Shown here: positions 11,265-22,810 of the stretch, piece after piece | How the letters are laid out: each line of letters opens with the position of its first letter | Numbering within the stretch: position 1 is the first letter of the stretch | Assembly (NCBI RefSeq): GCF_014851395.1 | Contig: NW_024041150.1 | Location: 33,367,585-33,431,584, forward strand | DNA length: 64,000 nt | Source of the DNA: Micropterus salmoides | Taxonomy: Eukaryota > Chordata > Actinopteri > Centrarchiformes > Centrarchidae | Reading direction: 5' to 3' | Program-made: the position numbers and the translations under genes | Notes under the pieces: generated by a model | Told to the model about the DNA's origin: nothing | The model's input: the letters and a program-made list of their open reading frames with translations, nothing else | The model's database searches: none

Positions 11265-11600
11265 TGCTTTTAGCGTAATGCTAATCAGCATGCTAAAATG
11301 CTCACATTGATGCTGATATTTAGCAGGTATTGTGACTACCATGTTTACCATCTTAGTTTAGTCTCTTAACATGAAAACATTAGCTAATTAGCGTCAAACG
11401 CAAAGTATAGCTGAGGCTGATTAAGTATTGAACAAACTGAAATTTTGAGGTGATAATGGCACTATACCAAAGTTATTACAATAAACAACTGTACAAAATT
11501 GTATTGCAATTCATCCAATAGTTCTCGAGATATATGTTCTGTCAAATGGATGCCTTGGTGAACTCAATGTTTCAAAAGGTGATCTAGACTGCTGTGGTGG
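11265..11600. repeat. Old interspersed repeat (family also at 32571-32628)
   Basis: Rich in TTAGC/GCTAA motifs (TAATGCTAATCAGCATGCTA, TAGCAGGTA, CATTAGCTAATTAGC), followed by CAATTCATCCAATAGTTCTC and GAGATATATGTTCTG. I remember this order from a widespread teleost repeat whose further part (CATTCCTAGAGCGACACTGC) appears at 32590-32620. Non-coding. Confidence 0.5.
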
Positions 11601-11673
11601 TAACACAAATATACAGAATGACTTGGTGGACTCCCGCTGTCTCTAAATCTTTCTTTCACTCCATCTCATCGGC

Positions 11674-11694
11674 TGTGTGTGTGTGTGTGTGTGT
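11674..11694. repeat. (GT)n microsatellite
   Basis: About ten GT units. A second, G-interrupted GT stretch lies at 11796-11825. Confidence 0.95.
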
Positions 11695-11899
11695 ATAACT
11701 ATTTCCTGACTCTTCTCTGTTCAGATAGGAGGTAACAGCAGGCAGAAAGAGAGGCTGACACCACTAATTTCCTTTTGGAAGCCTTCTTTTGAATGTGTGT
11801 GGGGGGGAGGGGTGTGTGTGTGTGTATTACAGGATCTAAGCAGAAACTACAAATTGCCCCAATTAGTAGAGTTCAAAACATTTAGACAGTATAACACAT

Positions 11900-13565
11900 C
11901 TTTATCCCTACATGGGGTGTCTCCAAGTCTGGAATAAATCAAACGATATCAGAAGGACTCCCAAATGCAGTGAAATCTTGAATTGTCCCTGAAAGGTTTA
12001 GAATAACCCAGAAAAAATCTAGATCCAGACAGATGGCAATGTCTGGAATAAACCTGTCAAATCTGAACTGTTGTCTTGACCTCTAAATATAGAAAGTATG
12101 GAATTGACCCTTCGCTAAGCCACGCCCTGAAAACACGGCTGGCCAATCACAGCGCAGTATAGGTCTCGCTCTAACTGAGGTCCGACACTTTCATGGCTGT
12201 GCTCCATTGACTTTAATGCAAAAAGAGTCGTTTTCTAACTTTCTTTTTTTGTATTTTTCCAATATATGGTCAAAAGCTGTCCCGGGGAACTTGTAATAAT
12301 TACAGTCGCTACCCAGAGAGGCTGAAAGGAGAAGTGCAATTTACAGTATTATTTATTTCCAAAACCTAAAGCAAATCCAGAAAAATGTCGGCTGTGGATT
12401 GTTTCTAATAATGTTAGTTTGCTAACACTAGCTAATTTACTACTGAATGTAACGTTACATAACCCTACTCTTCTGCTTTTTAATGATTGTAATAGTGAAC
12501 AGAGACCTACCCAGCTGTACAGGAACAGTGTTGTTCCTTAATATTGTTGTTCTCTTTCCCAGTAGTCAGGTGATATGGTGGTTCACTTTTACTCTGTGAT
12601 CAGTAGGATTTAGCTTCTATCATTATTTTTTTCAGGTCAATCTGACAGCCTGAATACAACTGTCAAATGCCCAATGCAACTGCAAAACTGTCTGCTTCTT
12701 TCTGAGATAGTTTTTTCCAAAAATTAGACAATATTTCTCCAGGGAGTGCAGTAATAGACAGTGGCAGAGCCATGATAAAAGTCCATCAGGTCAGACTTAG
12801 CATCAGTAACTACAGAGAGCGTGGCTTAGCAAAGGGTAAGTTAAGAGTTGCATAACACCAAAGACATCAGGAATAACCTTCATAATACCTGAACAACCAC
12901 CTAATTCTACACTTAATCACCAAAAAAGACTCAGACCTCGAGTAATCAGGAAATAACCACTACCCACCCAAAACTTGGAACAAGCCCCAAATTTCAGGTA
13001 TAGCCTTATCCCAGAGGAAAGCAAAACCTGTGAAAATATGGAGTAAGAATGTATAAAACCCTTACAAATCCATGATAACCCCAAAATGTTGAGAATAGCT
13101 TCACGTGTACGAGTGTACCCAAAAGTATGGGTGTTTCCCTTTCCTCCAAAATTACTTTAATTCCTCCTTTCTCACCTCTACATCATATTTATCTGTTTCT
13201 TCATACCACTTAAATTATTTCTCCAATATCCCACCTTTATTCAATCTCTGTTACCTTGAGAACACCTTAATTCTTTCCTTTTTCTTTATTTCTGTACCAC
13301 TTTAATATCCTTTGGTTTCATCTTTAATGCATCTAAATTTTCTTTTTTCTGTCATTCCACCTCAGTACTACCTTAATCGCTTTTGTGTCTCACCAAGTCT
13401 TAATCTTTTTCCAATCCACCTCGATACCACCTTGATTTCATCATTCCTCTCCCTACCACAACAAGATTTCCCCCTCTGCTCGATCACCTTCGTACAACCT
13501 GTCATCCTCTTTAGCCCTCAGTTCACCCTGTTTTCGCAACAAGACAGTCATTTTCCATCTTGAAC
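11900..13565. repeat. Degenerate minisatellite, split by a transposon
   Basis: Loosely periodic sequence, unit roughly 25-40 bases, with recurring GGAATAA(A/C)C and (C)CCAAA blocks from 11900 to 12106 and from 12840 to 13090. It grades into a pyrimidine-rich series with recurring CCACCTTAAT-like blocks to about 13560. Units are strongly diverged, so the period is approximate. The same periodicity on both sides of 12107-12836 argues that the transposon landed in an existing array. Confidence 0.5.
12107..12836. mobile_element. Non-autonomous DNA transposon with 19-bp TIRs
   Basis: The left end ACCCTTCGCTAAGCCACGC (12107-12125) is inverted at the right end (12818-12836), with one mismatch. There is no open frame of note. 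The interior matches fragments 1537-1695 and 2402-2795 in reverse orientation. No matching target-site duplication is seen next to these ends, so the superfamily is undetermined. Confidence 0.7.
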
Positions 13566-14937
13566 ACACTGATGTTACCCATAAATCAGATGCACACTCA
13601 CGCAAAGTCATCAGTCTCAACATTACTTTACCACCATATCACACCCTAAAAGAGAAACGGAATGTCACGACCTAAATTTGACACCACACAGTGTGTTAAC
13701 CGGATATGAAATCACCCCACACACATTGAAAACATTGGCCAGCGTGGACATCTTGGAGCATCCATGTGGGAAAATACTACACACACGCTGGAGAGATTTC
13801 CCCCAGTTTCAACATGACTTTTGGGCAAGAGGGAAAAGAGAGAGAGAAAGAGAGAGACACATCTGCCCGGCAGATTTCTATTGTTTCTTTTCAGTACCCG
13901 TCTTCAATCCTTCCCCTCATCCTCTCCTCTGTTTGTCCGAGGAACATCAAGAGCTGGTTCATGGAAATGTCAGAGATCCCATCATTAAGAAACAGAACTA
14001 TTTATGACTCTACCACTGATTTACTTACGTGATGTATATAGTTTACAGCCATATTAGACACACCGCAATCATCATTTAGCTGTAAGCAAACATCACGATT
14101 CTGACTCTACTGTAAACCAAAAACATCACTTGTGTCCTTGTTAGTGTGAAGAAGATGTTTTCCCATAATTCCCATGAAACACCGCTGCTCCCGTCAGTCA
14201 TGGAGGGAAATAGTAAGAATTACTGGCCTAACTGTGATCCAGATGTGTTGTATTATGTTAATGTTTCTTTTTACTGCGTATTGTGATGTGTTTACATTAC
14301 ATTTATGTTCTCTGGTGGTCAAATGTGTTTACGGTTACGTTTGCTTACAAGCCGGAGTGTTGCCATTACGTTGATTTTACATTATGGCCAAGTTGTGTTG
14401 CAGTTTGTTGCTCTCTGTGATTGTGCTAATGATGCATGCGCTGGTTCATGATGCATTGCAGTTATATTACACCGTATAGATCAAACTTTATGTTTATGGC
14501 CGCTAAGAAGTCTTGATTCTCATTGGCTGGAAGGTGCATATTAGCTGGACAGTATAACCGGACATTTATAACGTACATGTTCGCTTGCAGTTCTAAGTCA
14601 ATGCCCTGCCATTCAACAGTGAGGCTTAAAGATCTTGGAGTGTTATTTGTGTAACCAACAACAATAACATCCATCAAAAAAAAGAAAGAAAGAACATAAT
14701 TATCTGCTCAGTTTGGACTATGCAAATATAATCTCAAACTTATTTGATCTTTGCATGAATCTGGATTGACCAATGGTTGGAGGAGGAAAGAGAAGACTTT
14801 AAATATGCTGCTTGGAGCTATAGACAGAGGGGCAGGATGTTGGTGTAAGAGAGCATCAACGTTATCTCCTTACCTATCACTCTCAAAAAAGCAACACATT
14901 CATGAAATTTAAAGCAGAAATCGAGATAAAAATGTGT
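13566..14937. other. Unassigned sequence
   Basis: No gene or recognised repeat. Open frames around 13678-14032 contain a short GA-rich run and no recognisable domain. Confidence 0.4.
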
Positions 14938-15680
14938 ACTATATATGGTTGTTGGTTTTACTTCTGGCTGTTGTAACAACATGGTCACTGGAGTCACCTG
15001 AGGCCAAGTTTGAACAACCGTTTATTGGCATTGTCACATGAGGCCAAATGTGAGCGTTCAAACTCCTGGGAAGAAATGAAAGTACAGCATTGTAAGTGGT
15101 GGTTAAGTGGTGCTGCAGGCCTGATCCCATGTTGAGAGATGGTTTCTCTACTCTGGTGAAGATGGCTTTTTTCACTCCCCTTTTAAACCATCTGCCCTAT
15201 GCCGAATATGAACATTGTTGTCCTCGGAAGAGTGTCCCTTATCCTTTAAATGTAGGTAAAACTGCTGAGTCTTGACCTCAAGAGTCGGCCCATCTGTGTT
15301 GAGCCATGCGTTTGTGTAGAGGTTGTTTAGTTATCCCAATATACAGGTTTATGCATTCCTCACTGCATCAGACAGCGTAAAGATTGCTTTTCTTGCTTGT
15401 GTTTGGGTGAGCGGTCTTTCAGGTGGACCAGTAGTTGTCTTACTGTGTTCTTTCCACTATGTCCCTGTGGTGTATGGAAACGATTTTGTTGTGTTTACTG
15501 TTCTTTTCCTCATCACATGTAGTGTTGGTGTTCTGCCTCAATCTCGTGTTGGTTTTCACAAAGGTCTAGTTTGGATATCCACAAGTGCATCCTTCAGGTG
15601 TTTATTCTCCTTCTCTTGGGCTTGGGTACTCATTGGTATGTTATCAGCTAGAGACGAATTTATTTTTAGTAAAAACTCTA
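14938..15680 (-). pseudogene. Penelope-like element, decayed copy (RT C-terminus plus GIY-YIG)
   Basis: Read on the minus strand, pieces in successive frames match the intact fragment at 3273-3884: NTVRQLLVHLKD, SPKHK, a YIG-containing segment (YIGITKQPL-like), DSAV, HLKDKGHSSED, then TRVEKPSLNMGSGLQHHL and TYNAVLSFLPR. Upstream lie TCGYPN(stop)TFVKT and ENKHLKDA, segments expected just before the endonuclease in Penelope-like polyproteins. So this copy extends further 5' than the one at 3.3 kb. At least two frameshifts and several in-frame stops are present. The C-terminal 78-codon piece (14939-15175) is the longest open part. It is a dead copy in the opposite orientation to the first. Confidence 0.75.
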
Positions 15681-15689
15681 AAAAGTATG

Positions 15690-17940
15690 GATGTTCCCTT
15701 TTGGCTTTGTTGTTCAACTTAACATATGGATGTGCTGGTGGCTCTGCAAGTTGAGGTGTTATGCGTATCCCACGGGTTTGACTCCCAACTTATATCTTGT
15801 CTCTTTCTCTTTTCTTGTCATTTATAAAACGTTTCACAAAATTCAACAGCCAGGTCTGAACAGTGTCCTGAGAGACAAACATCCTCCTAACAGCAGGTAA
15901 CTGTAACTAGAGTCTGGCTGTAGTTTGTGGTTGTATTGTGGTTCGTTTCCGCTCAGATTTTGTTTGTACATGTGCACATAGCGAAGCGAAGTTCATGCAT
16001 ATTGATGAATACAATCCAGCTGCTGTGTTTCCCTTCTGATCCTCCATCAAAATAAAAGCACACTGCAGAGCACTTAGGGATGGTGATGACAACAGAGTGC
16101 CGCATTTGTAGTGAAGCTGGAAAGTCTTTACCTGTTTAGATTATCAGGGGAAAGTGGTTTAGATGTTTCAAATGACAATTTAGGGAAAGTTTCTGAGTAA
16201 AAGTTTTTTTCCTTCTCCTTGTTTATCCTATTTCTTTCTTTTCTTTACATCTTTCTTTCTTTCTTCCTGTGACTTATAGAGAAGACATTTATTCATTATT
16301 TGTTTCATTCTTACTTCCCCTCTCTTGTCTAATCTACAAATTAACAAAATTTAAAAAATAATAATTTTTAGCTCCTGTAGAGCAGCGCTGATCGAGCCTT
16401 TTCTATCCTCATCCAAACTCTGCTGATATTGAAAAACAAGCCAGTCATTTCCTGCCCAGTCATTTTACTAATAAGCACGCACACAATCAAGCACACAAGA
16501 GTCCAAAAGTGATGTTCAAACCTAAGTGTGTAAGTGCTCGCCAGCCCATGCACAAACTCAGCCTCCCTGGGGGTGAAATCAGAACATTTGGCTGAACAAT
16601 AGACAGAATTCCAGCTCTGTTGTCTTGTTAGGGCGATGTTTTACTGGTTTACTGGTAGGGGTAGACACACATATACAAACACACTCAATTATTTTGATGA
16701 TTTACTGGTAAGGCTTGGGGTTGGTGTTGCTGTAGAAATATTTGACAGCAAATAAACATGTGTTTCATCTACAAAGAACGGCCTGCAGCGGCCTGTGTGT
16801 TACCACTGTGAAAGATCGTCTTTGTTTTTATGTTGCGGAAACATTGTGGCTGCACTTAAGACATTATCTTCATTAGGTTTTCTACAGTGTGTCTCCCCAA
16901 AAGCAGTCAGATAGATACTATTAGCTCATTTTATCCATGAAACCCGGTCTCATGAATTTTTCTGATGTACTGTTATAGATTTAACTACTGAAAAGTTTTT
17001 CACCTCAACCAACTGCATCAGAAAAATGCTACCTACTAATCAATGTATTTGTAGTCATAGTCCAGTAATATAATGTACAATAGTGTAACACTCATAGGCA
17101 CCATTTTTATGAATTATCGCACAAGAACAGTTATCTGTTACTTAAGTTACTTACATTTGTTATACAGTAAAGTATTCGATTCTGAACAGTCATCAGTGCC
17201 AGTTAAATAACGTGCCTTGGTGTGTTTCATATTTCTAATAGTGCATTAGCTTGCTACTGGTGTTTTAACTATATTCCATTTGAGATTGCCAAAAAGTCAC
17301 GTGACTGTCTCTTCTTGCTCTACAAAAAGGGTTTTCCAAAGTTTGACACTGCCCTCATTCAGACAAAATGCATCCCACTCTAGCATTCATTTATTTATAT
17401 TTTGGCAAATCGGAACATTAAAAGTATGCTCTATTAGCTATTTATAGCCCCTGTTCGCAATGTGCCCATGGTTGTATAGATAAAAGTCACTGTATTACTT
17501 TGACACTGAAGAACACGAAATGTGATGATTCTGAGGCATGTTCGTGAGTTATAAAATGCTTTTTTTCCTTTGATTTCTAAGCACATTTATTGATGTTTTG
17601 GGGTTGGAAAATTAGAGATCATGAAAATGTGTGTGAATGAAGAACTACCTCATCTGTGGCTGTTTTTAGTTATATATATGAAAGTTGGGATACATCTTCT
17701 ACCTGCATATTCACACCACTATATGTCTGCTATGGCGCTTAAATATCTGCATACATTTTAAGCTGCTTCTTCTGCTAATAAGTTTCTTATGTATTCAAAT
17801 ATGTGGCATTAAAAGTAAAACATTTTGCTGCTTGTACTTGGAGCTGTTTCTACTCTTTGCATGTTCATTGTGGTGGCAAAGTGACTACTTTTCTGTGTCC
17901 AAATTTTAAGTCAATGTTTGCATCAAAGTTAGCTGGCTAG
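15690..17940. other. Unassigned sequence with a TTTC-rich patch
   Basis: A TTTC-type imperfect microsatellite lies at 16229-16267. Otherwise AT-rich sequence without a recognised gene or repeat. Confidence 0.4.
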
Positions 17941-17975
17941 ACATGAAAAGGATGCAGACATGGAAAAGGATGCAA
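17941..17975 (+). repeat. Short tandem duplication
   Basis: The block ACATGAAAAGGATGCA is repeated next to itself with one change (ACATGGAAAAGGATGCA). Confidence 0.7.
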
Positions 17976-18086
17976 GGAGAGTGCTAAAATACATTTACTG
18001 ACAATTATGTGAGCTTTCTCTTACTCCCTGAAATCTAATGTAGTACAGGCCTGCATCCTACTTTGGGGTCTAATCCCATATTTTAT

Positions 18087-18104
18087 AAAAAAAAAAAAAA
18101 AAAA
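18087..18104 (+). repeat. A18 homopolymer
   Basis: Eighteen consecutive A residues after CCATATTTTAT. It could be the tail of an unrecognised retrocopy, but I see no coding or structured sequence just 5' of it. Confidence 0.8.
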
Positions 18105-19975
18105 GAAGTTGGCTAAAAATATAGATAACATTGAGACTGATAGAAGGATCAGAAAGCGACAATATTGGTCTCTTCTATAATTTTAATAAAGATTTTACTC
18201 TTTATACTCAGAGACAAGCCTGTAGCACATTTTAGGATCTAGTTTCCCAGAGTTAATTGCTGTACGAGGTGGAGCTGAGAAAGAGGGAGAAATGGAAGAA
18301 AGGTGGAGCAAGACTGTCCTAGTGGGAACAGGGTCAATTAGTGAACTTGAACTCCAGAGGTCACCGAGGGAGAGTTCATGATCTCCGAGGAAGGTCATAA
18401 CCTCACCCATTTACTCAACCAGGAAGACACACACTCACACACCCATGCCACAGCATAGAGGTCAAAGTTCATGAGTTAACTAAGGGAACTAACAGCAACT
18501 GGAGGGAGGGGGAGAGGAGTGAGTAGTTTTTTTAACCTGCATCTGGCCTCCAGATGGTTTGTGAGTCATCCCTGGGTTAGATACACACACACATACAACA
18601 CATAACACTTTCACACAGACACACACACATATAGAGGAGTAGTTTTGTCTTCCCCCGCTGAGACTAGATCATTCCCAGGTTGGGTCGATTGGGGGGTAAA
18701 CTTGACACCTTACTCTTTCTCTTTCTTTCTCACACACACACACACACATATACACATGCGTTTCCACACTCCCCTAGCAAACAAACAGGATTGTAATGTC
18801 ACACACAAATGCACAAATCTTACTCATGGGCTGAGTGATCACACACATGTATATATGGAAAAACACCTGAGTCATTCCCCCGCCAGCGGAGAGTTCACAT
18901 CGAGGGTGCTGTGTAAGAATGATACTCCGAGGTGTCAGAGTGAAGATCGAAAAAAAGTGAGTGATACATGTGCAGAATATATGAAAAGATGAAGAATACA
19001 TGGGATTGATATAAAATGGACAGAAAGATAAAGGAGGATTAGAACATATTGAATGTTAGCAAAGCCGTGCTTTTCTGAGAGTTTGGATTCGACCCACTTT
19101 TCCACAGACTGAGAGCTAACAAAACTTAAAAGGATGTTATTTGGGCAACAAGGTGAATCTATGTTATCTGAACACGCAGAGACGGGAAGCTACACTGAGA
19201 CTGATAAGATGTACGCTGTGCGCTTCTTCAAGTTCATGAACTCCTGCCAGTGAAGGTCAGATTTCTTAGATTGTCCTTAACAACGTCGGCCATCTTATCG
19301 GAGCTGCTGCCACGACGGAGGCTGCTATCTGAGACCATGTTTCAGCAAAGAATGTAGAGATTTCAAGACAATATGCAATCATGTTGAAAAGCTAAAAGTT
19401 AATTTAACAATGAACTATTTTTGTTTTTCTGCCCATCATTGCTATGGTTAACATTTTAATCAACATGCCAACTGCTCCTATCTCAAGACGTTGCAACAGG
19501 AATTTGCTCCAGAAACAAACATGGTTATGATATGTCTGTTCTCAGTGCTACATTTAGCTGTGTATTCAGACAGAACGTGAAGCGAATATTAGGTAAATAC
19601 CAAACAGTCGGAGTGCTGATTTTGATGGTTGTAGCACCACCAAGAAAATAGAGCACATGATCTAAATCCTGTGATTTGAGGTGAAATTGCAAGTAAACAC
19701 ACCAGAAATAGATGTTTTATCAAATAAAACATTTTGAAAACGGACCTGCAGAAAACCTACACAAAAACTGATATTAGTAGCAATGTTGGCGCGTCCCCTG
19801 GTGTCAGTAAAGTTATGTTATCAAATAAGTATGATGGCCAAAACTAACTGATATGATGACAAAGTTATAACAAAACAGAATTGTCCTTCTTTAAAGGTAG
19901 GTTAGGGTAGGGTACACACCCCTGAAAAATACTGCATCTATTGCTCCTCAAAATACACCTAAGTCGTCATCAAGT
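18105..19975. other. Unassigned sequence with CA tracts
   Basis: CA-rich tracts occur at about 18582-18625 and 18731-18750. No supported gene. A 39-codon frame near 19133-19252 ends at a stop and has no recognised similarity. Confidence 0.35.
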
Positions 19976-19984
19976 TAAACCATC

Positions 19985-20866
19985 ATCATCATCATGGGCA
20001 CCATCATTACCGAACACTTCTGCACCGCCAGGACCGAGTCCATCCTCACCTCCTCCATCACCATCTGATACGCTGCTGCCACTGCCAGGGACAAGGGCAA
20101 GCTGCTCTGCTCCACAGAGGAGATGCAATCTTCCATCTCTCCAGGACCTGTACACCTCCAGGACTCTGAGGCGAGCTGGAAAAATTGTGGATGACCCTTT
20201 CCACCCTGGACACAAATGTTTCAGACACTCCCCTCTGGCAGGAAGCTGCGGTCCATCAGGACCAAAACCTCAAGCCACAAGAACAGCTTCCTCCCATCTA
20301 CAGCTGGCCTCATCAACAAGGCCTGGGACCCCCACTGTTACTGGCTGTCATGCACCCCTAACGCTCCATTCCCCTTTTACAATACATATTGTAAATGTTT
20401 GTGCATACAAATGTGATGAACATGTAAATAACTGCCATATTGCACAGTCTTTATTATTCTCATATTTTGAATTTCCTGTAAATGGTAATGGTCTATACTT
20501 GTACGTGTCTTTCCCACCACTCCATGCTCTTTTACACTACGTCACATTCACCCTTTTTACACACATTCATACACTGATGGCAGAGGCTAAGTTGCCAAAC
20601 GCTCATCAGCACAGAAATTAACATTCACACACTGATTGCACAGACCATCGGGAGCAATTTGCGGTTCAGTATCTTTCCCAAAGACAGGAGGAGATCGAAC
20701 CCCTAACCATCCGATTAGAGGGCAACCTCTCTGTCTCCTAAGCCACTGCCAATTGTCAATTTAATGTTTTTATATTTATATGTTTATGTGTATGGTTATG
20801 CACCAAGTCACCAAAGCAAACACCTTGTATGTTTAAACATATCTGGCCATAAAGCTGATTCCGATG
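19985..20866 (+). mobile_element. Non-LTR retrotransposon 3' end (Rex1/L2-like LINE)
   Basis: Decayed C-terminal reverse-transcriptase sequence in shifting frames: TESILTSSITI, LPSLQDLYTSRTLRRAGKIV, then LPSGRKLRSIRTKTSSHKNS and TAGLINKA. These are the segments expected downstream of the RT fingers/palm in L2/CR1/Rex1-type elements. The order is right, but a TGA stands where a Trp is usual, and the reading frame changes near 20215. The 3' end near 20846-20866 reads AAAGCTGATTCCGATGC, a tail type seen in these LINEs. 5'-truncated, and interrupted by a SINE at about 20530-20755. The superfamily assignment is from memory of these motifs. Confidence 0.75.
20530..20755 (-). mobile_element. tRNA-like SINE or related repeat nested in the LINE
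   Basis: On the minus strand a tRNA-like head starts near 20750. It has an A-box-like TGGCTTAGGAGA and a B box GGTTCGATC (complement of 20693-20701), followed by a body that includes CCGCAAATTGCTCC and the complement of CACTGATGGCAGAGGCT. I recognise the body as a common teleost interspersed repeat. It splits the LINE 3' untranslated region, so it is younger than the LINE copy. No target-site duplication could be fixed by eye. Confidence 0.55.
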
Positions 20867-20869
20867 CTG

Positions 20870-21575
20870 GTTGAACCTGCATGTGGCATTTTCTCCACCT
20901 AATCATAAAGGTTCATAGCCACAACTTCTTTGTCACTTTGCCTTGTCTTGCTGCTTATTGATCCAACCCATTGTCCTCACTGCTGATGAGGTATGCTGTC
21001 GAAGATACTACCTCGACACGCAGACACAAGTAAAACAACGTAAGGTAAGGTTACCTACAAAGAAAGCCGTAACAATCTGATCCACATTAGACAACACACA
21101 CCCTAAAAAAAACTTCCAGCACTGATGATGACTTCTTATTGAAGCCTCACATAAACAACAAGCTGGTAGACTAAATAAAAAAGATGTTTATTGTCTATAA
21201 AACATATTGTTCCCACTTGTATCAGTCAGAGAAATATGCAGCAAACAAGGCAGATTGAATCAGTGAGAAGCACAAAGCAGTGCTGAAATCCTAACAGACA
21301 CACTGCATAACAACTGGTGAATGAGCCTGCAAAAGACACAACAGGTCACCAACAAAACTATGCTTTTTGTGCCTTGATGAACTGAAAACAACCTCGTGAC
21401 AAATGAAATGAACTTTGAACTACAGTAATGCATCATCTGGTTATGAGTTGAGGGCCTTGATCAGATCTGACGACCTCCAGAGCTGCAGCAGAAGTCTGAG
21501 ATATAAAATGTGATTGTTGTTTTTAATTCAATTCATTAAGGAAATTGTTAAAAGTTTTAGGAAATACACTTTTTC
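20870..21575. other. Unassigned sequence
   Basis: No gene or recognised repeat in this interval. Confidence 0.4.
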
Positions 21576-21679
21576 TCTTGCTTGACATTCTCATGTCCGT
21601 ATGCCAAATATGGAGCTGGTGCCAGAAGACCTTTAGCTTAGCTTAGATTAAAACAGGAAAAACAGCCTCTCTAAGAAAC

Positions 21680-22725
21680 ATATAATAATAATAATCTTTA
21701 TTCATAGAGCATTTTTCACAATATTACAAAGTGCTTTCACAAGAGCAAAAAAAATAAAACACTGCAAACATGCATGGTAAAGCAGGAAGAAAGTCATGAA
21801 ATTAAAATTAAATAAAAATTTAAAGGGAAAATTAAAATCAACTGAAATCTGGAAAGGCTCTTCTATAAAAAAAAAAATGTTTTAAGAAGGGACCTTAAAG
21901 AGTTCACTGACCCGCCCTTATTTCCTCGGGCAGGCCTCGGGGTCCTGACTGCAAACGCTCTGTCCCCTTTAGTTTTCAGTCGAGACTCTGGAACAGACAA
22001 CAGACCTCTACCCGAGGATCTCAAGGTACGTGCTGGTATGACTAAAAGGTCAGCGATATAACAAGGAGAGAGGCCATGAAGAGCTTTAAAAGTAATGAAT
22101 AAAACTTTAGTGTATTCTAAAACATACTGGGAGTCAGTGTAATGAAGCTGAAATAGGGGTAATGTGGTCATATTTCTTTGTTCTGGTTAAAAGCCTGGCA
22201 GCTGAGTTCTGGACAGTCTGGAGTCGATCAATGGATTTTTGGGTTAAACAAGTGAAAAGGCTGTTGCAGTAATCCAGGCATGATGATGTAATAGCATGTA
22301 AGAAAGTCTCAGTGTCCTTAGTTAACATTGATCATAGTTTTGATAAATGTCTAAGATGATGAAAGCATGATTGCACAAGCTTTGTGGTGTGCTGCTCGAA
22401 AATTAAACTGCTGTCAAACCAGACGCCAAGATTCTTTGCAACAGGCTTAATGTGATTCACTAGGGAACCAGCAGATGGCAGTATTTGTTTTGCCATTTGC
22501 TGGGACCAATGACCAGCATCTCTGTTTTGTCTGTGTTCAGTTAGAGTAAATTATTTGACATCCTATTTTTTACCTTACAAAGGCAATTGGTAAGTGAACT
22601 GAGCATTCCAGGGTCTATGGATCTGGCCGACATGTAGATTTGTGTGTCATCAGCATAAACATGAAAAGAGACACCATGTTTCCAAGGGGAAGCAGATACA
22701 AGGAAAATAAAAATAGGTCCTAAGT
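21680..22725 (-). mobile_element. Non-LTR retrotransposon (LINE), 5'-truncated, antisense
   Basis: On the minus strand, the reverse-transcriptase active-site segment HVYADDTQIYMS (YADD opposite 22646-22657) is followed by KTEMLVIGP, SSCLDYCNSLFTCLTQKSID, LQTVQNSAARLLTRTKK and YDHITPISASLH. Then, in another frame, come LFITFKALHGLSPCYIADLL, ARTLRSSGRGLLSVP and RLKTKGDRAFAV. It ends in AATAAAGATTATTATTATTA, the 3' tail (opposite 21680-21700). Stops and a frameshift near 22135-22170 make it a pseudogene. The order of segments is that of a LINE RT C-terminal half. The exact clade is not assigned. Confidence 0.85.
22134..22328 (-). pseudogene. LINE reverse-transcriptase fragment
   Basis: A 64-codon open piece of the LINE above, with conserved LDYCN and VQNSAARLLTRT segments. 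It overlaps a second open piece (21863-22171) in a different frame that carries the next part of the same protein, so a frameshift lies near 22135-22170. No independent function is implied. Confidence 0.75.
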
Positions 22726-22810
22726 AAGACCTTGTTCTTTTAATATGTACACAAAGGTTTTAGTCTTTATGCTAAGCTAATTACCTGTTAGCTCTAGTAG
22801 GTTATTATAA

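Larger units (their letters stand above)
21580..22810. repeat. TTAGC-rich repeat, split by a LINE
   Basis: Left part 21580-21679 (CATTCTCATGTCCGTATG, AGCTTAGCTTAG, AAAACAGGAAAAACAGCC). Right part 22748-22810 (AGTCTTTATGCTAAGCTAA). The right part is approximately the inverted form of the left, as in a known teleost repeat with inverted ends. A LINE at 21680-22725 separates them. A further fragment of what I take to be the same family lies at 56640-56690. Confidence 0.5.

Noticed and set aside
19133..19252. 39-codon frame ending RFFKFMNSCQ
   Set aside because: It ends in a stop without a donor site and has no recognised similarity.
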